Shown here one piece after another: positions 33,295 to 44,745 of a stretch of 64,000 bases of DNA. Every line of letters starts with the position of its first letter. Position 1 is the first letter of the stretch. Below the pieces are notes generated by a model. That model did no database searches and was not told the DNA's origin. It worked only from the letters and a program-made list of their open reading frames with translations. The stretch comes from Pseudoscleropodium purum (taxonomy: Eukaryota; Streptophyta; Bryopsida; Hypnales; Brachytheciaceae): contig OZ017801.1 of NCBI GenBank assembly GCA_963969395.1, positions 6,202,501 to 6,266,500 on the forward strand. The letters are read 5' to 3'. The position numbers and the translations under genes are program-made.

Positions 33295-36200
33295 ATGTCC
33301 TTGAAAACTGCAAGAAGCACGACTGAAGCAATTGGTAATTTGAAGAACGGACTAGAACAAGGCATGGCCATTGACTCGTTTATGTATGTTGAAGTTTTGA
33401 GACGGTGCTTGAAGGAGGAAAACCTTAATGTTAATGTCGCGAAGCAGGTTCACGACTACATCAACCAGAGTGGAATGGAGCAGAATACATATGTGGCAAA
33501 CAACCTAGTGAGCGTGTATATCATGTGTGGAGAATTGGAGGATGCACGTGGAGTGTTTGATAAACTTGTGAACAAGAACGTGTTCAGTTGGACCATTATG
33601 ATTGGAGGTTATGCAAAGCACAATCATGCTGACAAAGCAATGGAACTTTTCAATCAAATGTGCCAAAAAGGGGTCCAGCCAAATGCATTTACTTTCTTGA
33701 GCATCCTGAAGGCATGTGCCGATCCATCAGCTTTGCAGTGGGGCAAAGAAGTTCATGCGTATGTAAGACATGCTGGGCTTGAATCAGATGTGCGTATGGG
33801 CAGTGCGCTTGTTCACATGTATGCAAATTGTGGCAGTATCGACGATGCCCGAGTAGTTTTTTGGCGAATGGAGGAACACGACGTGATCTCATGGAACATA
33901 ATGATCGGTGGACTTGCAAAGCATGGATTTGGGCAGGAGGCATATGGACTCCTTCTCCAAATGCAAAGAGAGGGCTGTGTACCAAACGTAACTACCTATG
34001 TGAGCATTCTGAATCCATGTTCAAGCGCAGGTGCTTTGGAGTGGGTAAAGGAGGTTCACAGGCATGTCCTCAAAGCGGGACTTGAGTCGGATTTACGTGT
34101 GGGCAATGCGCTTGTCCACATGTATGGAAAGTGTGGCAGTTTGGTTGATGCTCGGCTAGTTTTTGACCGGATGGAGGATCGTGACGTAAACACATGGACC
34201 GTGATGATTGGTGGACTTGCACAACATGGGTGTGGGAGTGAAGCATGTGAACTGCTTGTCCAAATGAAACAGGAAGGTCTCGAACCGAATGCATTCACTT
34301 ATACGAGCATTCTGAATCCATGTTCAAGCGCAGGTGCTTTGGAGTGGGTGAAGGAGGTTCACAGGCATGTCCTCAAAGCGGGACTTGAGTCGGATTTGCG
34401 TGTGGGCACCGCGCTTGTCCATATGTATGGAAGGTGTGGCAGTTTGGTTGATGCTCGGCTAGTTTTTGACCGGATGGAGGATCGTGATGTGATCACGTGG
34501 ACCGTGATGATTGGTGGACTTGCCGAAGACGGATGTGGGCAAGAAGCATATGAACTGTTTATGCAAATGCAAAGGGAAGGCTTGAAGCCCGATGCATTCA
34601 CGTTTACGAGCATTCTGAATCCATGTTCAAGCGCAGGTGCTTTGGAGTGGGTGAAGGAGGTTCACAGGCATATCCTCAAAGCGGGACTTGAGTCGGATTT
34701 GCGTGTGGGCACCGCGCTTGTCCACATGTATGGAAAGTGTGGCCGTTTGGTTGATGCTCGGCTAGTTTTTGACCGGATGGAGGATCGTGACGTAAACACA
34801 TGGACCGTGATGATTGGTGGACTTGCACAACATGGGTGTGGGAGTGAAGCATGTGAACTGCTTGTCCAAATGAAACAGGAAGGCCTCGAACCGAATGCAT
34901 TCACTTATACGAGCATTCTGAATCCATGTTCAAGCGCAGGTGCTTTGGAGTGGGTGAAGGAGGTTCACAGGCATATCCTCAAAGCGGGATTTGAGTCGGA
35001 TTTGCGTGTGGGCAATGCGCTTGTCCACATGTATGGAAAGTGTGGCCGTTTGGTTGATGCTCGGCTAGTTTTTGACCGGATGGAGGATCGTGATGTGATC
35101 ACGTGGACCGTGATGATTGGTGGACTTGCCGAAGACGGATGTGGGCAAGAAGCATATGAACTGTTTATGCAAATGCAAAGGGAAGGCTTGAAACCCGATG
35201 CACTCACTTATACGAGCATTCTGAATCCACGTTCAAGCGCAGGTGCTTTGGAGTGGGTGAAGGAGGTTCACAGGCATGTCCTCAAAGCGGGACTTGAGTC
35301 GGATTTGCGTGTGGGCACTGCGCTTGTCCACATGTATGGAAAGTGTGGCCGTTTGGTTGATGCTCGGCTAGTTTTTGACCGGATGGAGGATCGTGACGTA
35401 ATCACATGGACCGGGATGATTGGTGGACTTGCAGAGCATGGATGTGGGCACGAAGCCCTGGAAGTGTTCAGAAATATGATTGCAGACGGTGTGAAGCCTG
35501 ATGTGATGTCCTTCGCTGCAGTGTTGTCGGCCTGTAGTCATGCTGGCCTTGTGGATGAGGGCCGCAGACTATTTTTGGCGATGACACAAGATTATGGCAT
35601 CGAATCTACTTTACTGCTTTGTACCTGCATGGTGGATGTTCTTGGCCGAGCAGGACACTTGGAGGAAGCAAAGCTCTTGATTGGCAACATGCCAGTGGAA
35701 CCAGATGGGGCAACTTGGGGAGCCTTGCTTGGTGCTTGTAGAACGTACGGTAATGTGGATTTGGGCAAACTTGCCGCTAATGAGCGTCTCAAGTTGGAAC
35801 CGATGGATGCTTCTGCATACGTGCTTCTCTCGAATATCTATGCTGCAGCTGGCAAGTGGGAGGAGGTGTTGTGGGTGCGCACTATAATGCAGGAGAGAGG
35901 TATACGCAAGGAGCCAGGGCGTAGCTGGATTGAAGTTGATAACAAGGTCCATGACTTCGTCGTAGGGGATACCTCTCACTCAGAAGCGAAGGAGATCTAT
36001 GCTGAGCTGAGGAGATTGAGTGAGAAAATTAAGGCCGAAGGGTACATTCCTGATACCCGGCTAGTGTTGCGGAACATTGAGGAGGAGGAGAAAGAACTTG
36101 CGCTTTGCTCCCATAGTGAGAAACTGGCTATTGCTTACGGACTCATGCGGACACCCCTTGGAGAGCCAATTCGAGTGTTCAAGAACCTTCGAGTGTGTTC

Positions 36201-36321
36201 AGACTGCCATACAGCAACCAAGTTTATCTCAAAAGTGAGTGAACGAGAGATTGTTGTGAGGGATGCTAATCGCTTTCACCACTTCCAAAATGGTGTGTGT
36301 TCTTGTGGTGATTATTGGTGA
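33295..36321 (+). CDS. PPR protein, PLS-E-DYW class (RNA editing factor)
   Basis: A single uninterrupted 1008-aa frame. The first in-frame ATG is at 33295; upstream codons reach a stop at 33199 without another ATG. It holds about 22 pentatricopeptide motifs in P-L-S order, then E and E+ motifs, a PG box (PGRSWIEV) and a DYW deaminase domain. The zinc and catalytic landmarks are intact: HSE at about residues 940-942, CSDCH at 968-972, and the terminal CGDYW. Such proteins bind organelle transcripts one base per motif and deaminate a specific cytidine to uridine. No organelle-targeting prediction could be run; the first 30 residues are hydroxyl- and basic-rich (MSLKTARSTTEAIG). The P-L-S repeats in the middle are nearly identical in DNA, showing recent internal expansion. 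The lack of introns is common for plant PPR genes. Confidence 0.93.
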   Translation: MSLKTARSTTEAIGNLKNGLEQGMAIDSFMYVEVLRRCLKEENLNVNVAKQVHDYINQSGMEQNTYVANNLVSVYIMCGELEDARGVFDKLVNKNVFSWTIMIGGYAKHNHADKAMELFNQMCQKGVQPNAFTFLSILKACADPSALQWGKEVHAYVRHAGLESDVRMGSALVHMYANCGSIDDARVVFWRMEEHDVISWNIMIGGLAKHGFGQEAYGLLLQMQREGCVPNVTTYVSILNPCSSAGALEWVKEVHRHVLKAGLESDLRVGNALVHMYGKCGSLVDARLVFDRMEDRDVNTWTVMIGGLAQHGCGSEACELLVQMKQEGLEPNAFTYTSILNPCSSAGALEWVKEVHRHVLKAGLESDLRVGTALVHMYGRCGSLVDARLVFDRMEDRDVITWTVMIGGLAEDGCGQEAYELFMQMQREGLKPDAFTFTSILNPCSSAGALEWVKEVHRHILKAGLESDLRVGTALVHMYGKCGRLVDARLVFDRMEDRDVNTWTVMIGGLAQHGCGSEACELLVQMKQEGLEPNAFTYTSILNPCSSAGALEWVKEVHRHILKAGFESDLRVGNALVHMYGKCGRLVDARLVFDRMEDRDVITWTVMIGGLAEDGCGQEAYELFMQMQREGLKPDALTYTSILNPRSSAGALEWVKEVHRHVLKAGLESDLRVGTALVHMYGKCGRLVDARLVFDRMEDRDVITWTGMIGGLAEHGCGHEALEVFRNMIADGVKPDVMSFAAVLSACSHAGLVDEGRRLFLAMTQDYGIESTLLLCTCMVDVLGRAGHLEEAKLLIGNMPVEPDGATWGALLGACRTYGNVDLGKLAANERLKLEPMDASAYVLLSNIYAAAGKWEEVLWVRTIMQERGIRKEPGRSWIEVDNKVHDFVVGDTSHSEAKEIYAELRRLSEKIKAEGYIPDTRLVLRNIEEEEKELALCSHSEKLAIAYGLMRTPLGEPIRVFKNLRVCSDCHTATKFISKVSEREIVVRDANRFHHFQNGVCSCGDYW
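34002..35440 (+). repeat. internal 303-bp PLS repeats in the PPR gene
   Basis: The phrase GAGCATTCTGAATCCA recurs at 34002, 34305, 34608, 34911 and 35214, an exact 303-bp (101-codon) period with almost no drift. Units alternate between two P-motif versions, LAQHGCGSEACELLVQMKQ and LAEDGCGQEAYELFMQMQR, giving a 606-bp super-unit present twice (34002-34607 and 34608-35213). Confidence 0.93.
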
Positions 36322-36329
36322 TGAGGTTG

Positions 36330-38948
36330 GCAATCTTGGCCAATTGTAGCCTATGTTGTTGTCTGGAGCTATTTGTTGGAATTTGTCATCATCTATGAAT
36401 GTGTTATGGTGTTGATCATTGATTGAAAACTATTGCATTGGTTGAAAATGACTCCAAGAACATGTTTATAGAGGTTGTCACCTCTTGCATTTTCTTCACC
36501 TATAGTTTTTGTATAAAATACAAAATCAAAGGTTGTCAAATTTAGCTATAGAAGTGATTGTAGCACTATCACTCATCTTACATCCTTTTGTTGGCAACAT
36601 CAAAATTTAAGGATTCTTTATTGAAAAGACTATTCACAAGGAAATACCAATTCATTACTTTGAAGCTCTTCCTTCAAGAGAAGACTATGCAAGCTTTTAT
36701 TTTTTTCCAATAGTGAGTTTACTTTGGTTGCTTTAGATATTGTGCTTATAATTAGGTAACTTGATTTTCAATCCTTACTATGGTGTCAATTTTGGAAGTT
36801 TATCCCTACAAGACGAAGAGTATATTTAACAAGTTGTTAAAAATTGTCATGTTTAAGTGCATTGAGAGAAAATACAATAGAGAAAGTTTCTTTTTTGAAA
36901 TTTATTGGTATGAAAGTGTATTAGATAGCTACTACAGAAATGTGGAAGATTTTAGTCCATTTGATTGTTTGGATTGCAAGTGTTTAGTAGAAAAGGATTT
37001 TCTTGGACCTTGTTTGATAGGGTCATAAATCTTTAACTTCATATGAAATGAGATTTTTGCACTATGTATAGTTTGTTTTTTACCATTGCTTATTATAGAA
37101 TAGTAGTTATGTACATGCCAAATTTTAGAAACAAATGAGTTTTTTTCCACCAATTATTCAATGTTGCCTTTTTTTTTAAGAAACTTCAAGCAACCTAACT
37201 TTTAATTTGGGGACCTAATAAAATTATATGTATATAATATAATATTATTATTTTTTTGATGAAGTTCATATAAGTCCACATCCTATTTCAAAATTTCACA
37301 AACATCCATTCTAGAATAATGACTTCTATGAAACCAATCTAAACTTCCCATTGTCCCTTCGAGGAACAATAGACCTTTAGTGATTAATATTGAAGCTAGT
37401 TGATCCAAATGTGTACGATGTATATTGGTGTCACTATAAATTCAAGAATAATAAACAATTTTTGTTTTAGAATATATTTTTATTGTAATTTAGGATTGTT
37501 TACATGGTACTTTTTTTTCCTCCATTTCTTGTCCTTCTATATATTTATTCGTTGAATGGTCTTTATTGCCATAGGTGTTCCATTTATACTTTAGTTTTGA
37601 AGCCATTTGTTGAGTGATTTTGTATGGGTTATAGGCTTTTCAATTATGATAAGTCATCTTCTTTTACGAATTATAATTAGTTTATTACATCATTAATTTA
37701 TCCTATTAGCCTATGACACTAATTTACAAATGACACACTATTTGTAATATATTTAAATTAGGTTAGATTGAAATCTTTATTGTGTCCTATTAATTTTCAA
37801 ATAGTAAAATTAGTGCTTAGCAAATCTATAACCTCTTAAATCTATCGTTGTTAGAATAGTATCTACCAAATTTATAACCTTCAATATTTTTGTTCTAAAT
37901 AATAAAAATAATAAATTGGCAAATCTATAACCTATTCTATTTTTGAAAAGACACTAATATTATGCCTTTTCTAATAGGATAAATTTATGTAGTTTAAACT
38001 AGAACTAACAATACACTTGATCCTCTCAAATGACATTGTTTTTGAGGATAAATGGGCTTTTAAATGAAGTCATATGTATTTACAACTTTACATGTGGAAC
38101 TTGTTAAATTAATGTATATACAACATGTCAAATTCTTAAGATACATTGGGAATGTCCAATTACAAAATGTGTCAATAGAGAGGGTTGAAATCACTGATTA
38201 CTACTAAAGTTAGAATTTGCCAAGCAAGAAATATTTATAGATTTTTAGAACTTCAAATGACAAGAGTGTGTCATTAGAGAATGTGTGGGAACATTGCTTA
38301 CCACTAAATTGAGAATTTACTAGGTGACAAAGAAATAATTCTAAGTTCTTGGTAATTTAAATGATTGTATCATTGTTTGTGTAGTAAAGAATCGTTTTGC
38401 TTGTGATATACATTGTAGGGCTAATTTATATTCTAAAATGTTTCCAATTTCTAATATCTCTATAAGGTCTCAAAATTGCCTACAACCAAGTTTGTTGTTA
38501 GTCTATGCCAAGCTCTAATGCCAGCCCTCCTCTAAGGGTGGATACTCTTAACTAAGTGACTTAGAGCATCCTCAGTTCAACTTGTAATATGTGCCCAACA
38601 AATTACACTTTCATCAATTCTTTAGTTTCAAAGAAGCCAATCACAATCTCTATATGTAGCCAAAAAATTGTCATTGCACCAATCATAAGTCATTATATTT
38701 AAAATGTTTGATGAGATCCCTTTTCAAGTGTAATCATGTAAAAGAATCCACCTAAATTTAATCTTAAAAAATGCTTTGAGGGATTGGATACATTTAGGGT
38801 TGTCAAAATCCTACCTTCTAAGCAAAATCACATCCAAAAATAGGATGTCTGGACGTCCAAACACAAAAGGCAAAAGTGGCTATTAGAAGGTGAATGGATG
38901 GGTAGATGGGGCTGACAGGCAAACATGTGGTTGAGCACATCAAAAGAA
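36330..38948. other. AT-rich intergenic DNA, no gene recognised
   Basis: This follows the PPR stop codon. I see no coding or RNA feature. It runs up to the target-site duplication of the 9.9-kb hAT element. Confidence 0.6.
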
Positions 38949-38956
38949 GTAGTGAA
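38949..38956. repeat. left 8-bp target-site duplication (gtagtgaa)
   Basis: Identical to 48887-48894 on the other side of the element. Eight base pairs is the TSD length of hAT transposons. Confidence 0.9.
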
Positions 38957-39130
38957 CAGGGTTGACACGACGTCCGGACGCGGACGCTGTGTCCACAGCG
39001 TCCGCTGACATTCGCGGTCCCCGCGGACGCAGCGTCTGCCGGGACTGCCCCGTCCGCCTGTCACCCCGTCCGCCCCGTCCACTTTGACGGCCCTATTTCC
39101 CCCGACCGCCCTACCCAAACTGCCCCGCGG
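38957..39130. repeat. left subterminal CGTCCGC array with hairpin
   Basis: A GC-rich block in AT-rich surroundings, full of CGTCCGC and GCGGACG words. It includes a perfect 11-bp stem GCGGACGCTGT (38980-38990) and ACAGCGTCCGC (38995-39005) with a 4-base loop. Subterminal repeats of this kind are usual transposase-binding sites in hAT elements. The block is closely matched by the left end of the 57201 element. Confidence 0.8.
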
Positions 39131-39468
39131 TCACTCCCTTAATCTTTAAACAATTTAAAAGATTATAAAGTTTGACCATGAGTCCATGATAGTCTTGAAA
39201 CTATGAAAAAATTCCAATTCATTTTCAGAAGGCAAACTAAAAAAGTTTGTGACTTCAAATATATATATATACTATTTAAAAAATCGAGATCAACACAAAT
39301 ACAAACATAATCAATATGGACAAAATGTATTCAATTTAATGTAGAATACCATACATTGTGCACATTTGGCTAATTGCACATATAATTTTTTTCATTCCAA
39401 CTCTATATTTCTAAACTAATTTTTAATGCCTATATAACCTATTCAACTACTACTTCTGCACTACCAAT

Positions 39469-40961
39469 CTAATATAAATGGCGGAAATGTTCATCTGGCA
39501 TCGGCCAACGATATGTATTAGAAAATCGCGTAATCACATGGGCCAAACTAGTATTTTCATCATCAGTCTTCGAAGAAATGCGCTTCAAGTAAGCATAAAA
39601 CACTTTTGCAAAGTCATGAAAGGCAAATTGTGTCGCACTAGGTGTTTTAAGTAGCACGTTGAAATACGCCTCTGACATGTTGTTTCCATTCATCCGCCGA
39701 GTAATTTTTCGAATGGCATACTCTTTCGACTTACGTGAATACATCGGAATGACTTCCACATCTGCACCTGCTTTATGCAAATATGCAATACGTGGATCCA
39801 CCCACCATCTCCTCTGCAAAGTTTGTTTCATCTCATTTACTGATGTAAATGTATACAAAGACTTCATTGGCTGAGAAGCTAAGGTGGTTATGCCCCAATC
39901 GCAAACTCCAATGTACACACGTGACTCATCCTCTGGAAAATGCAACAAGATGTTGTCCGGAGAAAGATCATTGTGCAAATGTCCAACAAGATGCACTGCA
40001 TACATTATATGCATAAACGCCCATATCAACTCCGTGCGCTTTTTCCGATATCGTCCTAAATGGTGAGCTTTTACAACCTCCTCTTCGGTTGGATTTGTAT
40101 ACATCAAACGGATTTGAATGTTGTCTGGAAAGTCCTTATCCATATTCAACATTTATCGAAGAGTTCCACCATTCCACCAATACGCATAACCTTCACACGT
40201 CGTTCCGTGCACCGCAGCAAACCGTATCACACCCGCGTGTGGAATTCGAATAGCCATTGATTTGTTTTGATGTTCTAACTTTGCAAGATCAGGTCAAGTT
40301 TGGTGGTGAATGGATTTCTTTGCCGCAAACTCCCAGTGAGGAAGTATTCCTGGACATCCTTCAATACGAACCTTTCGAATGTTGCATATCCACCTCTCAT
40401 CGTTCTATCATCAACAGCAATCACGTGTGCTATATTTGGAAGTGCTATGAGGTGCCGTCTGGTCCTTTCCGCTTCAGCAACTCCATCATTGTTTTTCCAC
40501 CAACCAATTGAACCAACTCGATTGTGCGTTTTGGCGAATGGAGCACATCGCCCCTTAAATAAGTCCGCTTTTAGAATCACTTCTTCAAACTGGGTGTCAT
40601 TGGGTCGATATTCCTTGCCATATTTAACCAAAATGACTTTGGAATTCCACAAAGCGTCATGAACCTTGTTCTCCAAACATTTGGTGAAGTACGTTTTATG
40701 CATTTTGTCATGCCACTTCGCCACATTCAATGCATCCAACAACATCTGTGTCATGTCTACCTTGAATTTAGACACGCACTCCTCTTGATATCTGATGTAC
40801 TTATTGTTTAAAGACAATGTTGTTTCCGATTCATAAAATTGAACGATGCGCTCAATCATGAATTTCTTGCATTCTTCCGAAGGACTTTGGCGAGCTACTT
40901 CCAAGTTCGATGGTCCCTCTCCATGTTTAAGCTTCGCAACCTTCTTCTTCCCCTTCGTCAT
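39469..40961 (-). pseudogene. protein-kinase-like cargo gene, broken
   Basis: Two frames together read as one protein of about 490 aa. The N-terminal frame (40961 to 40277) begins with a basic stretch MTKGKKKVAKLKHG and lacks a recognised domain. A one-base shift near 40290 leads into the second frame, which has an in-frame TAA at 40153-40155 and then runs to 39469. The second part has the catalytic-loop motif GHLHNDLSPDNILL, where HND replaces HRD, and CDWG, where DWG replaces DFG. These are atypical-kinase or Funk1-like wordings. Metal-binding N and D are kept, so the ancestor may have been active. It lies inside the hAT element, transcribed toward its left end, with a GC array about 190 bp upstream of its ATG. 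Substrate unknown. Confidence 0.7.
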
Positions 40962-41149
40962 CGTGACAAATGAAATTGATATAGATCAAATTTTTTAATT
41001 TGAAATTGAATTCACGCGCAAGTGTCCAAAAAATTGGCAACAAGAGGGCCCCAATAAACCACTCTTGCCTTGCCTCGGAAAGGAGCCAATGGAGGATGAA
41101 CCACCAAGCTCTCCGCTTCACCTTGCATTCACAAGGGGCAAAACAAAAG

Positions 41150-41727
41150 TGACAATGCGGACGGCCCGTCCGCCCCCATTGGACGGCCCTAAACCGTCCG
41201 CCCGATCGGACGGGCCGGGGGTGGCGGACGGATCGGCCGTCCGCCTCCCCGAAACCCTCGAGCCCCGTCTGCCCGATCGGACGGCCACGGGCGGACAAAT
41301 TTGGCGTCCGCCCGATCGGACGGTCCGGGGGGGCGGACGCATTGCCGTAACAGGGCGGTCAGGGCGGATGCTGAATCCGATGGACAGGGTGGACGGCGGA
41401 CATGTATCGGGGCGGACGGCGGATCCGACGGACAAGGCGGACGGGGGTCGGGGCGGACAGGGCGGACGGCGGACAGGTATTGGGGCAAACGGGGTCGGGG
41501 CGGACGAGGGTCTAGGCGGATGGGACGGACGAGTATGAGGGCGGACGGCGGATCCGACGGACAAGGCGGACGGGGGGCGGGGCGGACAGGGCGGACGGCG
41601 GACAGGTATTGGGGCAAACGGGGTCGGGGCGGACGAGGGTCTAGGCGGATGGGACGGACGAGTATGAGGGCGGACGGAGTCTGGGCGGATGGGGTGGACA
41701 AGTACGAGGGCGGACGGGGCGGTTTGA
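41150..41727. repeat. central CGTCCGC array with 129-bp tandem repeat
   Basis: Extremely GC-rich block of GGCGGACGG-type words. A 129-bp unit beginning GGATCCGACGGACAAGG at 41421 is repeated almost perfectly at 41550. It lies just upstream of the kinase-like gene and shares word content with the terminal arrays. The long open frames through it on both strands are compositional artefacts. Confidence 0.85.
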
Positions 41728-42064
41728 CCCTAAAGCGACCCTAAACCCATATTTTGCACGATAAACAGAGGTCTTCATGGCACTGTATAGTTCAACTAAC
41801 TTTTCATTCATTCAATGTAAAATTTGAAATTAAAAAAGGTAGCCTTCCTTTATGACCAAATTTATGAATTCTTGATAAATGATATTTTTGTACAAAGATA
41901 TGAGCTAAAATGTGCAAAAATTCACGAAAGGATTGCGACGTTTAATATATGTACCCAAATATTCACGTTGCATTGTGTATAAAGCAATTGTAAGAAGGTA
42001 GTTGAATAAAAATTCTACTATTAAATTGAATTAGTTGACGTCTAATCACTTAGTAAACCGCTAA

Positions 42065-42185
42065 ATGTCCAAGTCCTTGCAAGTGTGTTTTGGCTATCAA
42101 AAAAGAGCATGGACTTATAGTTATCCCCAATGAAGCAAATTGTTCTTTTTTCAAAATCTAATGGTGTAGATGTTTAGCCCCTAAA
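42065..42185. repeat. dispersed repeat, copy B
   Basis: Same orientation as, and clearly related to, 7480-7600. Its presence shows the spacer contains host-type repeated DNA. Confidence 0.6.
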
Positions 42186-42582
42186 GTTCTTTTCACTAAA
42201 AACACTTCAAAACTGCCAGTAGTAGTGCAAATACCAAGTCTTGGAAGAAAAATACTTTTGGGCATATGTAACCATAGGATCTTGTAGTAAATTAGTTGGA
42301 AAAGATGTGGAAAAAATTTTAGACAAATCCACCATTTGGATTGTAAGATATTAGATATTGAGTGTTTCATTTAAAGGGGCTATTCAATTATGTCTATTAA
42401 TGAACAATTGGTAGGCTAACAAACCTAACTTAGCATGTATTTTAATATTTGTTGCAATTGTTTTAGGAATATTATAACATAATACTATTATAATATTCTT
42501 ATAAATGATATAACACTAAATCATTTCAAAATCAACAACATTTGAATACAATCTATCAATCTTGTCTTCCATACTCCTTTAA

Positions 42583-42584
<2 letters not shown>

Positions 42585-42617
<33 letters not shown>
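42585..42617. repeat. (AT)n microsatellite
   Basis: Pure AT dinucleotide run of about 16 units. Confidence 0.95.
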
Positions 42618-42624
<7 letters not shown>

Positions 42625-44529
42625 TTAGATAAATCAACATAAACAAATCAATGATTATATATTTCATAGATCTATTCTTCATCAATCAAATAAGAGTGCA
42701 TGTTCATATATAGACAAAGATGGTTTCTCCATTTGTTCCCAAAAATTAAATAAACAAATAGAGAAAGATATGAAGTGAATGTTACTTGGAGAATTGAAAG
42801 AAAAGAAATTGAAGTACTCAATTGCATTTTATTAAATTGGAAAATTGCATGTGGATGGCATGAATTAATCTTCATAGATGCTAAACTCATACGAGTTGCA
42901 TTTCAACATTTATGATTTATGCAATTGATTGAATTGAAAGCTCTTGTAATTACATTTTCAAATTTTCGATTCAATCATTCAAATTTGCAAGAGTGATTTA
43001 TGATAGATTTATAACTTTAAATGTGAAAGGATTCAATGCCTTTATGCGTTTGTTCATCAATATATTAATTTTAAATAAATAATATATATTTTTTATAACA
43101 TATGCATAAACCATTGCATTAAAAAAAACAAAAACTAAGAGCCAAGCCAAATAGGCTGGTCAAATGAAGAGAACAAGAGAACAAGAGCCCTACGAGAAAG
43201 CAAAGGAAAAAAAAAAATATCAAAAGGATTCAAAGGAAGGAGCAAGATGCATTCTTGCAAGACCGTAGAATACATAATGTGATAATGATTTCAAAATCCA
43301 AACACAAATATATTTTCTATTTCAATGAGAGTCAAAAATGAACTCCCCTGCTCTCAAAGATTGTACAATGTACACGTTATACAAAACGAACATATAACAG
43401 AAAGAGTAGAAGACATTGTTTATCATGATTGAAAACTAAAATGATTTTTTCTTTCTATGTAGAATATTTTATGAAATGTAACAATGTATTTAATTATCAT
43501 AGTAATTGGTAGAAATCTTTGTGCAATACATAGAAACATTTCATTCATGTGGAATTTTTTCATTTATTTAGGATTAAAATTGAAGTATTATACTCTATAA
43601 AGTACAAACCGAAAACAATATCATATACCTAAGTTCAAAAGTTTGCAATTGTTTCGTGAATTCATTTTGAAAACTCAAACAAAGAAATATTTTATAATCA
43701 ATATCTTGTTCATTTGAATCATTTCAAAATTCGAATTCCGAATTCAATTCCTATTTATAATAGAAATTATGTTTGTCAATTTTTTAGATCTTTAAACAAT
43801 GAACCCTCTTTTTTTTTAAATTAATATTTAAAAACATCTAAAATAAGAATATTGGAATTACCCTTCAAAATAAATATAGCACATGTATAAGTGTATAATA
43901 TATTCTACTCAATCAACTCAAGTAACGAATTTTTCTATGTTTTGAAAGAAAAATATAGCCATATATGATTTGAAAGTTAAAACATTGATTATTTTTCTTT
44001 GTTTTCAAATCTAATCAAAATTTCATTAAAAAATATGAAAGACTCGATGTTCATTTGAAGATCGTGATGCACTTCTAAATAGAAAACACAACCTTTCATT
44101 AAATATCATGAGGTTGAAATCCATTAAACTGTTATTCTAATTATGTATTGGGGCCTTTTTTTAAAATTTCATTTGCTTATGATGAAAAAGGAATTGATTA
44201 TTTCTGCAAAACATTTGATTTCCTAATGAACTTTAAAAAAATTCCCACCATCTTCAGATCTTCTCAAAACCTATTTAGAAGGATAATATGAGTAAATAAT
44301 CCAAACATATTCAACTTAACCACATTCCCCTCATTCGTAAAACAATTTAGGGGAGAAAAGAAAAGGTTTAGGGTAATTAGGGTATAGGATTTAGGGTTTA
44401 CATTTTTTTTTTTAAAAATGATAAATCAATTACATGGATCCTCATTTAGCAATGATTATTAGGCTGTTTTTTTTGGAAATGTTACCACTCTTTTTGAGTA
44501 ATATTGACCTTTTAGGATGCTCCAATGGA

Positions 44530-44745
44530 CAGCTAGGCGGACGCCGTCGGCGGTCAGTGTTTAAGTGGGGCGGTTGGCGTGTCCAAAGCGCGGACGGCGT
44601 TGGAAGGCGGACAGTGCGGACAGTCCCGTCTGACCGCCCCGTCCGACTGCCGCGTCCGACAGCCCGTCCGACCCGTCTGGCCTGTCCGCTCGACCGCCCC
44701 GTCTGTCCACCCTGTCCGCTTCAGTCCCGTCCGGGCCGTTTCTTG
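44530..44745. repeat. second internal CGTCCGC array
   Basis: GC-rich block with CGGACGGCG, CCGTCCGAC and GTCCGCC words, about 300 bp upstream of the transposase start. It shares word content with the other three arrays. It may be a promoter with transposase-binding sites, or a former element end. Confidence 0.75.

Larger units (their letters stand above)
41728..44520. other. AT-rich spacer inside the hAT element
   Basis: No gene recognised. It holds copy B of a dispersed repeat (42065-42185) found also at 7480-7600, an (AT)n run at 42585-42617, and plant telomere-like strings at both edges (CCCTAAACCC near 41739-41748, TTTAGGGTTTA near 44390-44400). It resembles ordinary intergenic DNA of this genome, not transposon DNA. 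Confidence 0.6.

Noticed and set aside
33689..35207. Minus-strand frames opposite the PPR gene
   Set aside because: They repeat with the 303-bp period of the PPR repeats and are antisense shadows of it.
41065..41744. Long Pro/Arg- and Gly/Arg-rich frames on both strands
   Set aside because: They are by-products of the GC-rich CGTCCGC array, whose 129-bp period is a multiple of three. No homology to a protein.
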